Below are positions 43,599 to 62,331 of a stretch of DNA of 64,000 nucleotides, piece after piece; position 1 is the first letter of the stretch; the number at the start of each line of letters is the position of its first letter. The position numbers and the translations under genes were made by a program. Source of the stretch: Styela clava (taxonomy: Eukaryota > Chordata > Ascidiacea > Stolidobranchia > Styelidae); NCBI RefSeq assembly GCF_964204865.1, contig NC_135257.1:5416151-5480150 (forward strand), read 5' to 3'. The notes under the pieces are model-generated. The model had not been told where the DNA came from, did not search any database, and saw only the letters and a program-made list of their open reading frames with translations.

Positions 43599-45394
43599 TG
43601 AAGTTGTTCAAAAAATATATGATAGTATTTTATCATGAATGATGATTATACCCCTTCCGGAATTTCTTCTATAGTACTACCAAAAGTTGATGAACCAAAT
43701 ATAACACAGGTGCAGTGAGGTACCCGTAATCCTCATTTCCAAAGCTGTTTTAATTATGTCTGGCGTGTTTTGTGCCTTTTTACAAATAAGACCGCTTATG
43801 CAATCTTACGCTTTGGAATTTTTAGTTATTTTCCTCAAGCCCTGCAGGATGCGGGGGCCATAAACAACTCTACCGGAGGGTCAAATGTCTTTGCATGCCT
43901 CCATAGGTTGTTTTTCTATTGCAAACATTATATTTCTTGGAATCACACTGTCACTGATATGTCGCCAGACTTCTGATAACTCCCCGTCTGCTATAGTTGT
44001 CCTGTGAATAAATAATAGGAAATTGAGATTAGACGAATAGTTGAAAGTTTTGCTTTATGTCGGCTTAATTTCTTGATTGATATACTTACTATTTCTGCTA
44101 TTGCCTCTTGTACTGCAAGAGTCTCACAATGCTCAGACAGGTTTGTCCACAACTTTCACATCTGAAGAAAGAGAGGAGATTTATTAATTTTCGTTAAGAA
44201 TAAATAAAGCAGTCTATATGATTTAGAATGGAAAAGCTAATAAATCCAATATCTCATGTTTTCTGTAAAAAATATTTTACTGAATTTCGTATATAAACCA
44301 ACTAATAAAAGGGTTTAGTCAGAAAATTACAAGCATTCGTGGCTCCAAATACTTGAGAAATCAGACTATACAATATAGACCGGTATGAGTGAAATGTTAG
44401 GTGAACTTGTTAACACTTTGATTCAATACGCAAATAAAAGTGAATGCGCAATAGTATGTTACAATGAGCAGCAATCAACAATGGGTATATATCCTCACTG
44501 AATAAAAAAATCTAACTGGAGGTGCATGAACTATTTGAAACCATAAGGGGTAAGTAAATATGTAATTTCGGCAAATGGGCAACTACGTACCGTACTGAAT
44601 TAATACCTTCGTAGTATTTGACAAAGGCTGGCTTTCCCACATGTACTTAACAGTGCGATGCCCGGGTGTGATATACAATAATACAACAATAGTATTCACA
44701 TTACCTTTTACCGATTTTATTTTACCCCAGCTTTCAAAAATATCATTAAAATCGACAACAACTGTCAAAGCAGGCACGAACACCATTCGTGCTACGCCTC
44801 GAAAGCAGCACACATCCGCTCGTTTTCGTCTCGTCAAGTATGTGCATTGGAGCGTGCTATCGAATACGATCTTCGGACAAAAATGTCGGAGTTGCGCATC
44901 ATGTTGTTTAATGTCATTGGTCTGTCCTATGGATATTTCCCCGAGCATCGACTTCCTTGTTTACTTCGTGGCATTGGCCAATCAGCAAGATGCAAAAAGT
45001 GACGTACCAATGCTCCCTTTTCGCATCCGCTCAGACCCAAAGTGACTATGATAGTCACTTTTCTCACTCAGACAGATTTTCAAGCGTGGTCGCAAACATT
45101 ACCGCGTTTTCGAACTGTATTCGTTAGTTTTCAGTTGTGTTTCGCAAACTTACGTATAAATCAGGTAATTCAATGATCACTCTGTCTTCCTAGGAGTTTT
45201 AATTTAATTGCAGTAATAAAAAATAGTGTAGAAATAGCTGTATTAGACTAGGCTAAAATTCTTCACCGGTACTTTTAAAAAACTGATTGTTGTATGCTAT
45301 GAATCATAATGATGGTTTGAAATACATACCCCATTTTACAGCCACCAACTCGCAAAAGCACTCTTAAAATAGCCCCGAAAATTTTGCAATGGTA
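43599..45394. other. No confident gene; possible minus-strand exons and a repeat
   Basis: On the minus strand 43895-44008 reads as a plausible exon (ADGELSEVWRHISDSVIP...) after a TTCACAG acceptor, and 44094-44160 as another (LWTNLSEHCETLAVQEA) between AG and GTAAGT, but the two do not join in frame and I recognise neither. 44810-44935 is an inverted relative of 41115-41220. Confidence 0.3.
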
Positions 45395-45790
45395 TTCATT
45401 ATCTCTACTTTTCCGGCAACAATGGCCAATGAACACAGACTTCTGCATGACGTAACAATTAAAATGTGATCAGCTGTTGGCGGGCGGATGAATCTCAGTT
45501 GGTACTGTTCGATCTTGCGTTGAGTTCGGTAGCCTTTCCATCGTATTTTTTAGTTATTATTAGTAATAAGTTATGCTAAGAGTGTGTTAAAAAGTATAAG
45601 TAAGCTAAAACACTTGTGGATCGTTACCATGGATAGCAATTTTAGATGAGTACTAGCTCATATACCGTTGTTAAATAGGTACCGGTACGGTGTGATAACT
45701 TCAAGGAAGGCTAGACCTAATCTTTGTTAAGCACTAGCTCATAGAACGTTGTTAAATAGGTTCGGTGCGGTAGGAAGGCTAGACCAGAAA
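45395..45790 (+). repeat. Dispersed repeat R1, copy d
   Basis: Collinear with the right half of 449-968: CTTCTGCATGACGTAAC (45441), the CGGATGAATCTCAG block, TTATTAGT/GTTAAAAAGTATAAG, and the GTTGTTAAATAGGT...AAGGCTAGACC end, which occurs twice in tandem (to 45717 and to 45785). Confidence 0.6.
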
Positions 45791-46992
45791 TTTTTCAGTT
45801 TCCAATTTCTACAACAGCGTTTTTAATCTGTCGCAAGCCTTCTCAATCAATCTTGTTTCTGTCCAGTTTTTAGTATTTTATATTGCCGCTCTGAAATCTC
45901 GATTAAGGTTGCTTGCAGATGCACTCCTTCATCTTTAGCATTATTATATAATGACTCGTTTTTCTCAATGGTTTCACAGTTCCGTATGCAAGACATATAT
46001 ATGTTGAAGGAAATTTGTGATTCGAGTAGAATAATAACCGACGTTAAGGTGTTTACGGTCTAAATAACATCTCGAGCTGACGAAAACAATCGGTCATTAA
46101 AAAAAAATTAGTCGAATGGTATTGCCGACTTGTTCATTTTCCTGAAAAAAATTTTTTTTCACAGTTAAAGTATATTTTATATGTAAATAAAAAAGAAAGT
46201 GTCCACATCTAGAAACCTGCTCGCGGGCCGGATGTGGCCCGGGGGCTGCAACTTCCTCAGGCCTGTACAAAAAGGAACCTGTAATTCGGACGACCCCATG
46301 GCACCTGGCCACGTTATCCAATTTATCTCGGCCCTGGTGGACGCCTCCGAAATTTCGCGGTTAAAACTATGAATGGCACGCAAAGCTGGCCCCCATTAGA
46401 TTCGTCGAACAGCGGTTCCCAACAGCTGACTTGCAGAGAAATTCTGCTGTCAGCCCGACGCGTTGCCTATATTCGGATAAATGTCACTGCAGGTAATTCG
46501 GGAGAAAGGCTGGGAATTTTTTTAATCTTCTAAGGAGGTACGTCACCAGACTGATGAAATCAACTATATTCAGGATCGCACGGCAAATTACAATCGTTTA
46601 CGGGTGCAAACGAACAAGTATAAACATACCTGGTCGCAATGATAATGGAACCGAAAAAAGTGTAAGCTCTATCTGCCCTAGGAGGTAAAATAATTATTCA
46701 AGCTTCTGTTTAAGGTGATTATATTTTATTAGTGATCGGTTAACCAACCACAGAGGGGAAACTTCTAGGAACCCATTTTCAATTTGTCTGTATGCTTCTA
46801 TGTTGCTAATGGGTTTGTTATAATATCCTGAATACACATATCCGTTTAGGTTTAGCTTAGGTTGCTGACAGATTGGGACGATATCGCTTCATGTGTTTGC
46901 GGAATCTAGGTAATATCACAAGCTGGTCGTTAATTTAGTAAAAATGGGTAGAAGAACACATACATGAAAATGAAATTTTTGAAAAAGCAAAC
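45791..46992. other. No gene seen
   Basis: A GC-rich block at 46212-46275 (GGGCCGGATGTGGCCCGGGGG) resembles interior sequence of some hAT-type repeats but has no recognisable ends. The rest is AT-rich. Confidence 0.4.
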
Positions 46993-46996
46993 TTAA

Positions 46997-48649
46997 AGGT
47001 GGGTTATCACGCAAACATTTTTGTGGAAAATTTGATTCTATATATTTTTTTAAGATTTTTAACGTTTACCGCTTGCATAATATGGACTTAGTTTTCTACT
47101 TATGAATTTTTAAAAACCGCTTCAACGAAAATCGACCCAGGTTCAGAAACGGCCTTGATGACGTAATAGTGAGAACTCATTCCAGAAATTAGCTCCTTCG
47201 CCATTGGCGAGTAAGGTGTTCAACCTCTGTTTTTGGCGTTTAAATCTAGTTTCTCATCGCGTAGTTTAAAAAAGATTGAAACTATAATGTATTGTTAAGC
47301 ATAAATGCTAATGCATAGGAAGTGCTGAAGGTGAGGGGATCAAGCCACGGCGTTTTATGTAATGATCGTACCGGTACTGACTTTGGTCAGGCTTTGAAGA
47401 ACTGATCCTAGAGTAAGTATTTACCACTTTATTTCGTTGATCGACTGTTGGATAAAATATTTAGTCAAAGCATGAACCAAATACAAATCGCCAATTTGTA
47501 CATTTACCAAAAGAGTGATAGTCTACTACAGTACTACCGGTACCAGATAAACGTAGAATCCCAATAATGGTTCAGTTTTTTTTATATATTCATTTCACAT
47601 TATTATGCAACAAAACACTGTTGTATGTTGAACCTTACTAAACTGTCTGGTGATAATATCCTGATCTTTTTTTTTTATGTCAGTTCTATCAATTTAATTT
47701 GTATACTCCCTTTTTCCAGTGCACACTGCTATTAACAACACCAGTCCAGTCCAGCTGTTTTCGATCCACTATTGGAGATTCGTGACAACACATTTATTGG
47801 CATGAATGAATTACATATGATGAAAACTTGTAATAAAATGTTAAAAATAAATAAAAACTGATTTGAATAACTGCGTGAGGTATTGTTGTTTCGGGCTGTG
47901 GGTAGAAGTTTGCATGGATTCCAACATAATTTTAAGGCTGAAACGATCCTTCGACTTAGAGGTCTTCTTCTAGTTCCACGGAGAGACATCAGAAAAGGTT
48001 ATTTGCAAAAATTTTCTCTATAGTTTTCTGCTTCAAGACAGATCCATCCCTGTGAAATCTGCTGTAACCACCAACTACACATTTCATACGTTTCGGTAGT
48101 GTTTGCGCATATACCGGTATAGTCAGATAGTTTATATATACCGAAAATATAATAAAAAGACTAGTTATAGGATCAGATAAGCAGAGTAAACACACATGAA
48201 TTATAAAAATGGCCTGGTATGCGCTTTTTCACTAGAAAATATATTGCAGCAAAAGGTCCGGCACAGAACTCGAGTACGTCTTGACCTCGATTAGTTGAGT
48301 ATACTGCAATTTCTCATAATGCAATAATATTATTTAAAGATATTGGTATTGATTTAAATCACAAAAACTTCCTCCAAATGCGCCGCCCAATGGAACTAGC
48401 ACACGGTGCAAAATGAGTACACAGAATGCTATAATTGCCTTTGACCTAATGCAAAGTTTCGCCGACGAGTTCTCACTACTACGTCATCAACGGGACATAC
48501 TAATTTGCGTTCGATTTCGACAGGGTCGACTTTTAAAAATTCGAGTCTCGCAAACGAAGTCGATTTTATGCAAACGGTAAACACCAAAAATCTTAATAAA
48601 TTATATAGAATCAAATTTACTACAAAAATGTTTGCGTGATAACCCACCT
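46997..48649. mobile_element. TTAA-flanked element with ~220-bp inverted repeats
   Basis: TTAA stands on both sides (46993-46996 and 48650-48653). The ends AGGTGGGTTATCACGC and complement are the start of long inverted repeats reaching to about 47220 and 48430. No transposase frame is evident in the 1.2 kb between them. TTAA duplication is typical of piggyBac elements, so a non-autonomous piggyBac-like element is the best guess. Confidence 0.75.
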
Positions 48650-48822
48650 TTAAACGAATAATGTTGATTAGTTTATGAGAAAGAATTAGAACGAAAATTG
48701 TGCTGTAAAATGTGCACTTTTAGTCATCATTATAAAGCAAGACAAAATGATCTTTTGGCAAGGCATCTCCTACAGATCATCGTGAATCTTACATCAAGTT
48801 GTGACAGATCATGATCCATTAT

Positions 48823-54367
<5,545 letters not shown>

Positions 54368-54491
54368 CTTTAAAAAAATAGTATTGATTAATATTTAGAT
54401 ACGAGAAGCTTATTGAAAACTTTGATCACAAAACTCAATTCATTTTTAAGTAACTTTAGTCAATCCAGACCATCAGATGATTGGAATACAG

Positions 54492-55012
54492 CATGGTTTC
54501 TCAAACTTTTTGAGCGGCGGACCCCTATTTGTTTATCTTAGTTTTGATGAATCCTATACTGTATACTGTATCAATTTCTGTGCCTAACCAACGAAAAAGG
54601 ATAATGTTTCATTTACAGCACAAACGGCATTAATGTCTGTAATTTGCTGATGTGATGGATGAAGTTGCGTTTCACTGCACAATTCAGCAATTTATCGATT
54701 CTCGGAGCAATTTGTGACGAGCAAGTTCGTAGATCCGACTCTAGGGCAAGTCTCGACCTGTATTTTGTCATCATATTGGTAAGAGCTGAAAATACTGCCA
54801 CACATGTCTGCATGTAGGTCTTTGCAAAAGGCAATATGACCTTTAATTGCCTTTTCTAACAGCAATATGCGTACGCAGCGTTCAACCAAGTGCAATGGCT
54901 TTTTCTTTGACATCAATCCTTAACGATCAGACTCTTGTCATGTCATTGTGAACCCCCTGTGCAGTCATCACGGACTCCCAGGGGTCCGCGAACCCCAGTT
55001 TGGGAAACCCTG
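54492..55012. mobile_element. hAT-like MITE next to KAT5
   Basis: Perfect 8-bp duplication GAATACAG (54484-54491 and 55013-55020). Ends CATGGTTTCTCAAACT and complement CAGGGTTTCCCAAACT are followed by GCGGACCCC blocks. 521 bp, no coding capacity. It lies within 130 bp of the first identified KAT5 exon, so it may be in the first intron. Confidence 0.88.
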
Positions 55013-55020
55013 GAATACAG

Positions 55021-56470
55021 GACTATCTGACCATGAATATACTTATAAGAGTAAACAGGGTCCGTTCATAAGAAAGGATAGAAATATGCAATGTGCTGAA
55101 GTTTTCTCGAACACGTTTGAGACTGAATAGAATTTACTAATTATGGTACCAGTAACGTTACAGCAGTACAGGTAATATCGTAAACTGTACAGGTATGATT
55201 CAAATGTTGAACTTCAACATTTGGATTATAAAGCTAACTCCTAAATATACCAGTACCGTAAATAAATACAACCATACCTTCATTCCTTGTGACATATTCC
55301 GTACGACGCCGTTCCAATATCGCTCTAGGCTACTTGTTTTTAACCGGTGCGACCAGCGATGCAGTTATTATGAAACTGCTTCGGGAAAACACCACTTTAT
55401 ATATCGCTGTCACGTGAATACCTCGACATGGATAATTCGGCATTATCGGGTAAGATTTACAAAACAAAAGAGAGAGAGAGAGAGGAAATTTTTTGATTCG
55501 TCAACCAAAACAAATATAAATGGAAAATATAAAAATTGTACAAATCCTACCGGTGCTGTAAGCGCGAACTCAACTAACCCACCGTATTACATTTCCGGAA
55601 CGTCTTTTGGAAAACAACACTTTATAACGTTTGTACTTAGGTCCTCCATATGAATAACTCGTCTAAAACAGGATCATGAGTTATTCGTCTTTCAATACCA
55701 CATTCACAGCGAAAATAATTATCCTAAACGACTCTGATAGGATGTGGTTCAACCTTTACGATTACGAGCCTGTCGAACGCCTACGATATTCTGCGAGCCT
55801 CCCGAACCCCTGCGATATTCTGCGAGCCCCCGTCGAACCCCAACTTTGGAATCCGAAAGATAATAAGTCAAAAACGTTAGCAGCTCAAGTCATTCGTTTT
55901 CAAACTGCATTGAAATATTGGATAATAGCTTTTGTCAAATGGTTCACAGAAATAGAAATACTATATATACGTATACCGTGTTTTCCCGAAAATAAGACAG
56001 GGTCTTGTTTCAATTTTCTTTCGAAAAATAACACTAGGGCCTATTTCGGGGGGTGTCTTCCATTTTCATATATTCGAGTTTTCGCGAATTGCCTCCCAGA
56101 TTGGTTACGTCCGATCTGAAATATTCTGGCCTCACCATAAATAGTTGCTCTATAAATACATTTGATTCTTTTTTTTTCCCGAAATAGATACTTATCTAAA
56201 GATTTGTTCCAAGAAAAGAAATATAAATATTTATTATAAAGTATGTTGCAACATGTACATTATAGCGAAATTTCAAATCCAAAAATGAACCAATATATAT
56301 ATACCGGGAGGAGTGCACCATCATGGTTTGATTAATTGATTGGAAAAAATAAACTTGACTTGACCTAAACACTTTAGATGAAATTTTACTTTGAGAAAAA
56401 TAAACAGAGACAACACTTGAATTTATTTCATTTGAATTGATTTATTTTTACAAAATTAGTACAGTATATA
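55021..56470. other. No recognised gene; two open frames and a MITE edge
   Basis: Frames of 152 and 147 codons (55195-55653, 55676-56119) are not recognised. The second spans a 30-bp direct repeat (CGATATTCTGCGAGCC twice near 55788 and 55812). At 55974 the sequence CCGTGTTTTCCCGAAAATAA resembles the end of a widespread MITE type. The KAT5 start exon may lie in this interval, but I could not find it. Confidence 0.35.
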
Positions 56471-56478
56471 TATATGAG

Positions 56479-59416
56479 CAGTGGCGGCGCGTCAATAGGG
56501 CCAACCGGGGCAATGCCCCGGTTGTTTTTTCGGTATAATAAAAAATATTCGAAAAATACCTCAATATCGGTTGCACAGACTGTCTACACTAGCCATATTC
56601 TCCCGACATGGTTCATTTTTCGCTCGCAAAGCCTTCGCCGAACGTCGACGGGGCGACGCCGATTTTGCCCCGGTTGCTCATTGTATATCGTATTCTCTCT
56701 TTTATCTTCCACTCGCCGCGTTTGTCTCGTTTGTTTTTCTGTTTCTTTTACTAAATCATCGGGGCCGATCGGGGCTAGCCCCGAAATTATGACGACACAA
56801 TGCCGACGTTTCTTACTACAACGTGTTGACATATTCACGCATTCCTTCTCGTTCGTTGGTTGCTTGAAGAGTTGATAGTTTCCTCGCCTTCGTTTTTGTC
56901 GCTTGTTTCGCTATTTGAATCAGTTAGAGACCTTTAGTCCATTTGCTTTCGATTTTCCACATTCCTTTTGAGCTCCTCACTTCTTTCCGGCTTCGCATTT
57001 CTTAGCCTTAGACCTCATAATGAATAAGGTTGATGCACTACTTCGCACTCCGTTTTCGCAGCTGCCGCTGGAACAAAAATTAGAGGTACAACGTCAACGT
57101 ATTGGGCCTTATCAACCAAAAAATTGTTCACTGGAACAATCCCATGACGGAGGAAAGCGTCGGCGTACATTCTGCGCAGAAACTTGGTATAAAAAACACG
57201 AATGGTTGTGTTACAGCGAGGACAAAAATGCACTTTTTGGTTTTTATTGCCTACTTTTTGCTACCGCCCGTGACTCACGTTGGTGTAAATTTGGTTTTAG
57301 AGATCTTAAACATCTTTCCGAGCGTGCCAGGGATCATCAATCTTCTATGGAGCATCTGGACAATGCAGTAAAATACCGAACATTCGGAAATGTTAATATT
57401 GCAGCACAGTTGGATGAAGGACGCGCGGTTTCTATTCGTCGGCACAACCAAAACGTCGAGAAAAACCGCCATGTTCTCGGTCGATTGATAGATGTTTTGA
57501 AGTTCATTGGTTGTCACGAGCTGTCCCTCCGTGGGCACGGTGAACGGGCTGGCTCTTCTAATAGAGGGGTATTTTTGGATATGGTGGAATACACCGCATC
57601 CCTAGATACAGTATTGAGAGATCATCTTGATGCCGCAACTGTTTCGAAAGGGACATCTAAGGATATCCAAAATGTTTGCTCGACTCAATGTATAAAATTT
57701 ATTTACAACATTTGGCTCTGGAAATTGAGAATTGCCAGTTCCTTTCGATTCAGTCCGACGAGACAACTGACATCACGTGCGTTTCCCAACTGGCTGTGAT
57801 TTTTCGGTTTGTGAAAGATGGTAAACCTACCGAGAGATTTCACAGCTTTGTACCAATCGTTGATCGCACGGCTTGCGGGATATCGGCTGTACTGAAAGAA
57901 GTGTTACAGCCTTACAACGCGAAGTCAAAATTGATAGCTCAAACTTATGACGGCGCGGCAGTCATGAGTGGGTCGAAACATGGTGTTCAAGTTTATATAA
58001 AAGAAGATTTTCCTCATGCGCATTTTTTACATTGTTATGCACACCCATTTAACCTCGTTATTAAAAATATGTGTCTTGATACCCCTCTCGTCCGTATATT
58101 TTTAGCAAATGTTTCGGGGTTTTCTTCATTTTTTTCCGTTTCGCCGAAGCGCTCTGACCTCCTTCGCCAGATATGTAGCCGCCGTCTCCCAGCTTGTGCA
58201 CCAACACGTTGGAACTTCCAATCACGCGTGGTGCAGGGCGTGTCCGAAATTAGGTCTGAGCTCATTGAGTGTTTCAATGGCATTCAGAGCTCTCCGGTTT
58301 GGGACGAACGCTCTGTGAGGGAGGCGGCAGGTCTAAAGCGTCTGCTAGAAGATGGTGAGTTTTCATTTTTTTCTCCACAATATTCTATCACGTGGATGTA
58401 TTATACGGCGCATTGCAGTCAAGGCTAATGGATGGAGCGTCTGTGCAGTCGTGTATTTCAGACTTCTGCGATGCTGTATCTCGTATCCGGGAAACAATAA
58501 AATACGACGACACATGGAGTGCTTCTTTACGCGCGGGCAAACAACGCAGCGTTTGATTTTGTCTGCAAAGGAATGCTGTGACATTCTGGTGAATCAAATA
58601 GGCGATCGTCTGCGCACTGGACACCTTGCCGTGTTCTCTTTGATGAACCCCAAAAAATTTTCAAAATTTGCACGTCAATTTTCCATCCATTTGTTGGCTA
58701 CTGTCTCCAAATGTTACCCCATGATAAACGTGGGTAAATTGGAAAATGAATTGCGATGTATATACATCAATCAAACTTTTTTGAACATCACATCAACTTG
58801 CGCGCTCTATAGGTTCCTCATAGATAACACTCTAGTAACTACCTTTGCGGCGTCTGCAAAATTTCTGGACATCTTTTTGACGACGCCTATTTCTTCCGCC
58901 GACGCAGAGCGAACATTCAGCACGCTGAAGCATATTAAAACGTATCTCAGAAACACAATGAAGCAAGATAGATTAAATTCCTTGGCTGTTTTATCCATTC
59001 ACAGAGACGTTATTTCTGGGATGCATGACTTTAATCAGCGCGTTATTGAGCATTTTGCTTCCAAGAAACCGCGGCGTGTTGCATATATGTTCAAGCAGTA
59101 GAAGCCTAGCAGCATATATATCTATGAGTGAGCGACGCATGTCCTTATCTTTGCATTAACTTTCCTTTCTTCATAGTAACGTTTTAAACCTTATTTTAGG
59201 TTTTGTCTGCTTTCCCGAAGTTTCTGTTAATATGTCATTGTATTTATCTGGGTAAATATTGCCTTTCCTTTTGAATAAGGTTTCAAAATAAACTATGTCT
59301 ATATTTATTAATCCCTTGACTTGGACCGGTTTTGCTCATCCTGTCCCCGTAGATGGGGGTGACTTGGTCCCGCAGTAGCTTGCCCCGGTTGTCAAAATGA
59401 CCACGCGCCGCCACTG
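56479..59416 (+). mobile_element. hAT transposon, nearly complete
   Basis: Perfect 8-bp duplication TATATGAG (56471-56478 and 59417-59424) and inverted ends CAGTGGCGGCGCGT. CCGGGGCAA blocks are repeated near both ends. It carries one hAT-type transposase gene broken by a few frameshifts. 2,938 bp. Confidence 0.93.
57020..59101 (+). pseudogene. hAT transposase with TTF-type zinc finger, frameshifted
   Basis: The start MNKVDALLRTPFSQ opens the frame. A TTF-type zinc finger (WCKFGFRDLKHLSERARDH region) and a DUF4371-like segment (IGCHELSLRGHGE, SSNRGVFLDMVEYTASLD) follow. After a frameshift near 57670 come the RNase H-like core (SDETTDITCVSQL, QTYDGAAVMSG, HCYAHPFNLVI), a further frameshift near 58380, another near 58550, and the C-terminal hAT dimerisation block (SSADAERTFSTLKHIKTYLR, ending 59101). 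Few lesions in a long frame mean modest age. Confidence 0.9.
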
Positions 59417-59554
59417 TATATGAGGTATTCTACTAGAAGGCTCTCTAATAAATTCAAACCATCAATTCAGGACGATATTGTTTTAATCGAAGAAATGGAT
59501 ATGTTTTTCGGCAACATTATGTATTTTTGTCAGCTTACACAAGAAGTTGGCGGC

Positions 59555-59896
59555 GGCGGTGTGGCTCAACGGGCTAAGCGTTAGGAATACGCTCGCCACC
59601 GCACCTCTAATTACTCTGCGTGGGTTCGCAGGTTCGAATCCCATGCAGGGATGGTTATGTGCGAGAGGATTGCTGGACTCCTCGCCGTCGTTGGGTGGTT
59701 CACGTAACCGCTGGTCGGTTACGGCTTCCTCCACCACCAAGTCCATGCTTCCGAAAACAAACAATACAGTAAAAACTAATCCCATACCCGACTTGGAATG
59801 GTAACCGGACGAGAGGCCGTGGTTCGCCATATGGATAAGCCGTCTTATCGGCTTTCCTCTCCCCCGGGATAAATATGTAAATCCTATCCTATCCTA
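59555..59896 (+). repeat. tRNA-derived SINE S1, complete copy
   Basis: Same structure as 40471-40818: tRNA-like 5' part with A and B boxes (B box GGTTCGAATCCC at about 59631), unique body, (CCTAT)n tail. It lies 130 bp downstream of the hAT element. Confidence 0.92.
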
Positions 59897-61700
59897 AGTT
59901 TACGGCGTAAAAAATGATGCATGGAATGCGTTTAAAATAAGTATACGCCCAAATAGGAATTGGATATTTCATACTACGAGTGTCAGACAAACCGAAACTT
60001 GCAAATCTTCTTCATCCATATCATTTAGAAGCAAAAAATATGTAAATATATATATACCATATGCAAATTGTAAAGGTTCAGGCTAAAGTTGCATCATTGA
60101 TAAATCAATAGATTCGGTTAGCCTACCTTAATCCCTAATTTAGATGTTCATATTAACTAGGATGTGCGCAGTGAAAACAAGTTAGTACTCATGTACGTGA
60201 AAAACAATTCATTAGAAAACAATTTATTAGTCTCATGTTTCCAACTTGACGGTTCTTGGACTTCTTGACGACGGTTTCAACAAAAAATGGTCATGCATCC
60301 CAGCTCAACGTTTTCACCGATTCATTCACAAGCTGCACTCGTGAAATTTTCGATGCAAACATTCGTAAACACGATTTTGGGTTTTCGGGCGTGAGTCAGT
60401 TGTTTTTATTTTGTGTTCTAGCAGATCAAAATGAACAACACTGCTTTAATTAACTCCGGTCGGACGTGTTTCATTCTATCCTCGATCCAGTCATGAATCC
60501 TTGCCCATTAGCACATGCTAAATTTTACATCTCGAATAAATTAACCGAACCCCAACGCTAAGATTTCAGGTATTAAGACCAATGCTCAAATATATGGACA
60601 CGTCCATCGGAGCGGAGCAGTTCTTACTTTGACGCTGCTGGTACCTACGGCGCTGCTCGCCATAGCAGAGCAAGAATTTCTTTACACACCACCGATGTTC
60701 GATGAGCATGTCATCAAAAAAACAAAAAGAAAAGTGCCAGCATAAAAACAAATCCCAGTGCTATCAGGAATATTTGAAATAAATAAAAGTAATAGCATTC
60801 TAGAAAAAAATTCATCTTCAACCACTGGAAATTTTGAATAAATGGGTCCAGTAATCAAAGAGAAAAGCGACTTTTTACGTTTTCCACTAGGTGTCCAAAA
60901 AAATTTGTAAAACGATCGTTATGTCCACAGACGTGTCCCATAAATTCACTCCAGTTCAGGTCTTAATGCCTGATATTCCACGCCCAGTTGATCATGCGCA
61001 AGAAACTTTGCCATACGATTTGCCGATACTGTACGAGGTGTCTAAAAAACGTCGTGTTCCACTTGTCCGGGTGTTTCAAAAATGTGGGACACGAGAGACA
61101 AGTGGGACAAGACATTTTCGAGACACCCATACTATGCGTACTTCCTAGTGTCGTGACGTACTTCCTAGTGTCAATTTGCGCGTCAGGCGATGGACGATTA
61201 GAGACCAATCGGCGCAAAATCGCCACAATATCTTGGAACGATTTTTGGAAACTATTATGAAGTTCAATTAATTAGATACAGACTCACTCCGCAAGTCATG
61301 GAATAGTCATAGCGTTTCTACTTTCTATATTCCAGCAATTGGGTTGGTGGTTGTACAACTAATGGGCTGAAACATAGGCCCTCCGCGATAGTACACATAG
61401 ACTGTAGGTTGGTTAGTTCATGGTTCGCGAAGGTTGGGTAATTCATCTTAGACACAATTGGATTGCGACCAGTTAGGTAGACTGTAAAATTCTTGAACTT
61501 GCAGCATGATAGGGAGAAATATTTACTCACCTTCCACAATAATGAAAAAAAAGTGGAGATATTTGAAGATCAAGATCATTTGTCACCACCAACGTTAATT
61601 AGGAGATATTGAACTTCTATGTCCTATACATGGAGTGAAAAGCATGACATTCATATTTTTTGCAATTAAAATCACAGACAGGTTTGAACAATAAATAAAA
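59897..61700. other. No gene seen
   Basis: Short frames only. A 15-base direct repeat TACTTCCTAGTGTC occurs at 61138 and 61158. The overlapping frames at 60891-61260 on both strands share no family I recognise. Confidence 0.4.
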
Positions 61701-61714
61701 TTCGTAATCTTATG

Positions 61715-62331
61715 CTTTTTTATTCAATGTCTCCAACATAATGAATGCTATCAAAAATATGAAATAACAAAAATGATTAAGACGGAAGGAAATGTATAAA
61801 TAATGAAGGCAATAATTGACAATCAATGACATTAGAAATGTACATATGGAATATATATAAACAAACACAAAAGTTCAGGCCAGACATTTCCTTGTAATAT
61901 CCACAGCCAACTATTGACAGCACTGTACTACTTTACGGCAAGCACCTAAATAATCAGACTTAAAGAGCCATGCCAGTAAAATTGTACATTCAAAAATGAC
62001 AATAATATACATTGCAGGCAGATCAGATCTGCAGCAGTAAGAGAAGAACAAACAAACAAAACCAACTCTTTTGGCCATACATTATTATTACAATCCTTAT
62101 TAAAAATGAATGAATTTATACAATCCATAAACGTCATGCAATTTCTAGTATTGTGAATCAAGAACAGAGAAATCCTACACACCGAAAATTATTAGGGACA
62201 AAATTGCATAGATTTCAAGAAAGTATTTTGCGTTGTTATAAACTTTCACATTTCAATTACATATATAGAAACTATCAATGAGATTGTACCCACAAAACTG
62301 CTGTGCAAACACTGAGTTTTTCACAACATTT
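61715..62331 (-). other. Probable 3' UTR of the zinc-finger gene
   Basis: Follows the stop of the last coding exon on the minus strand without another gene. AATAAA (minus strand) near 61718-61723 would end the transcript. The extent is inferred. Confidence 0.45.
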
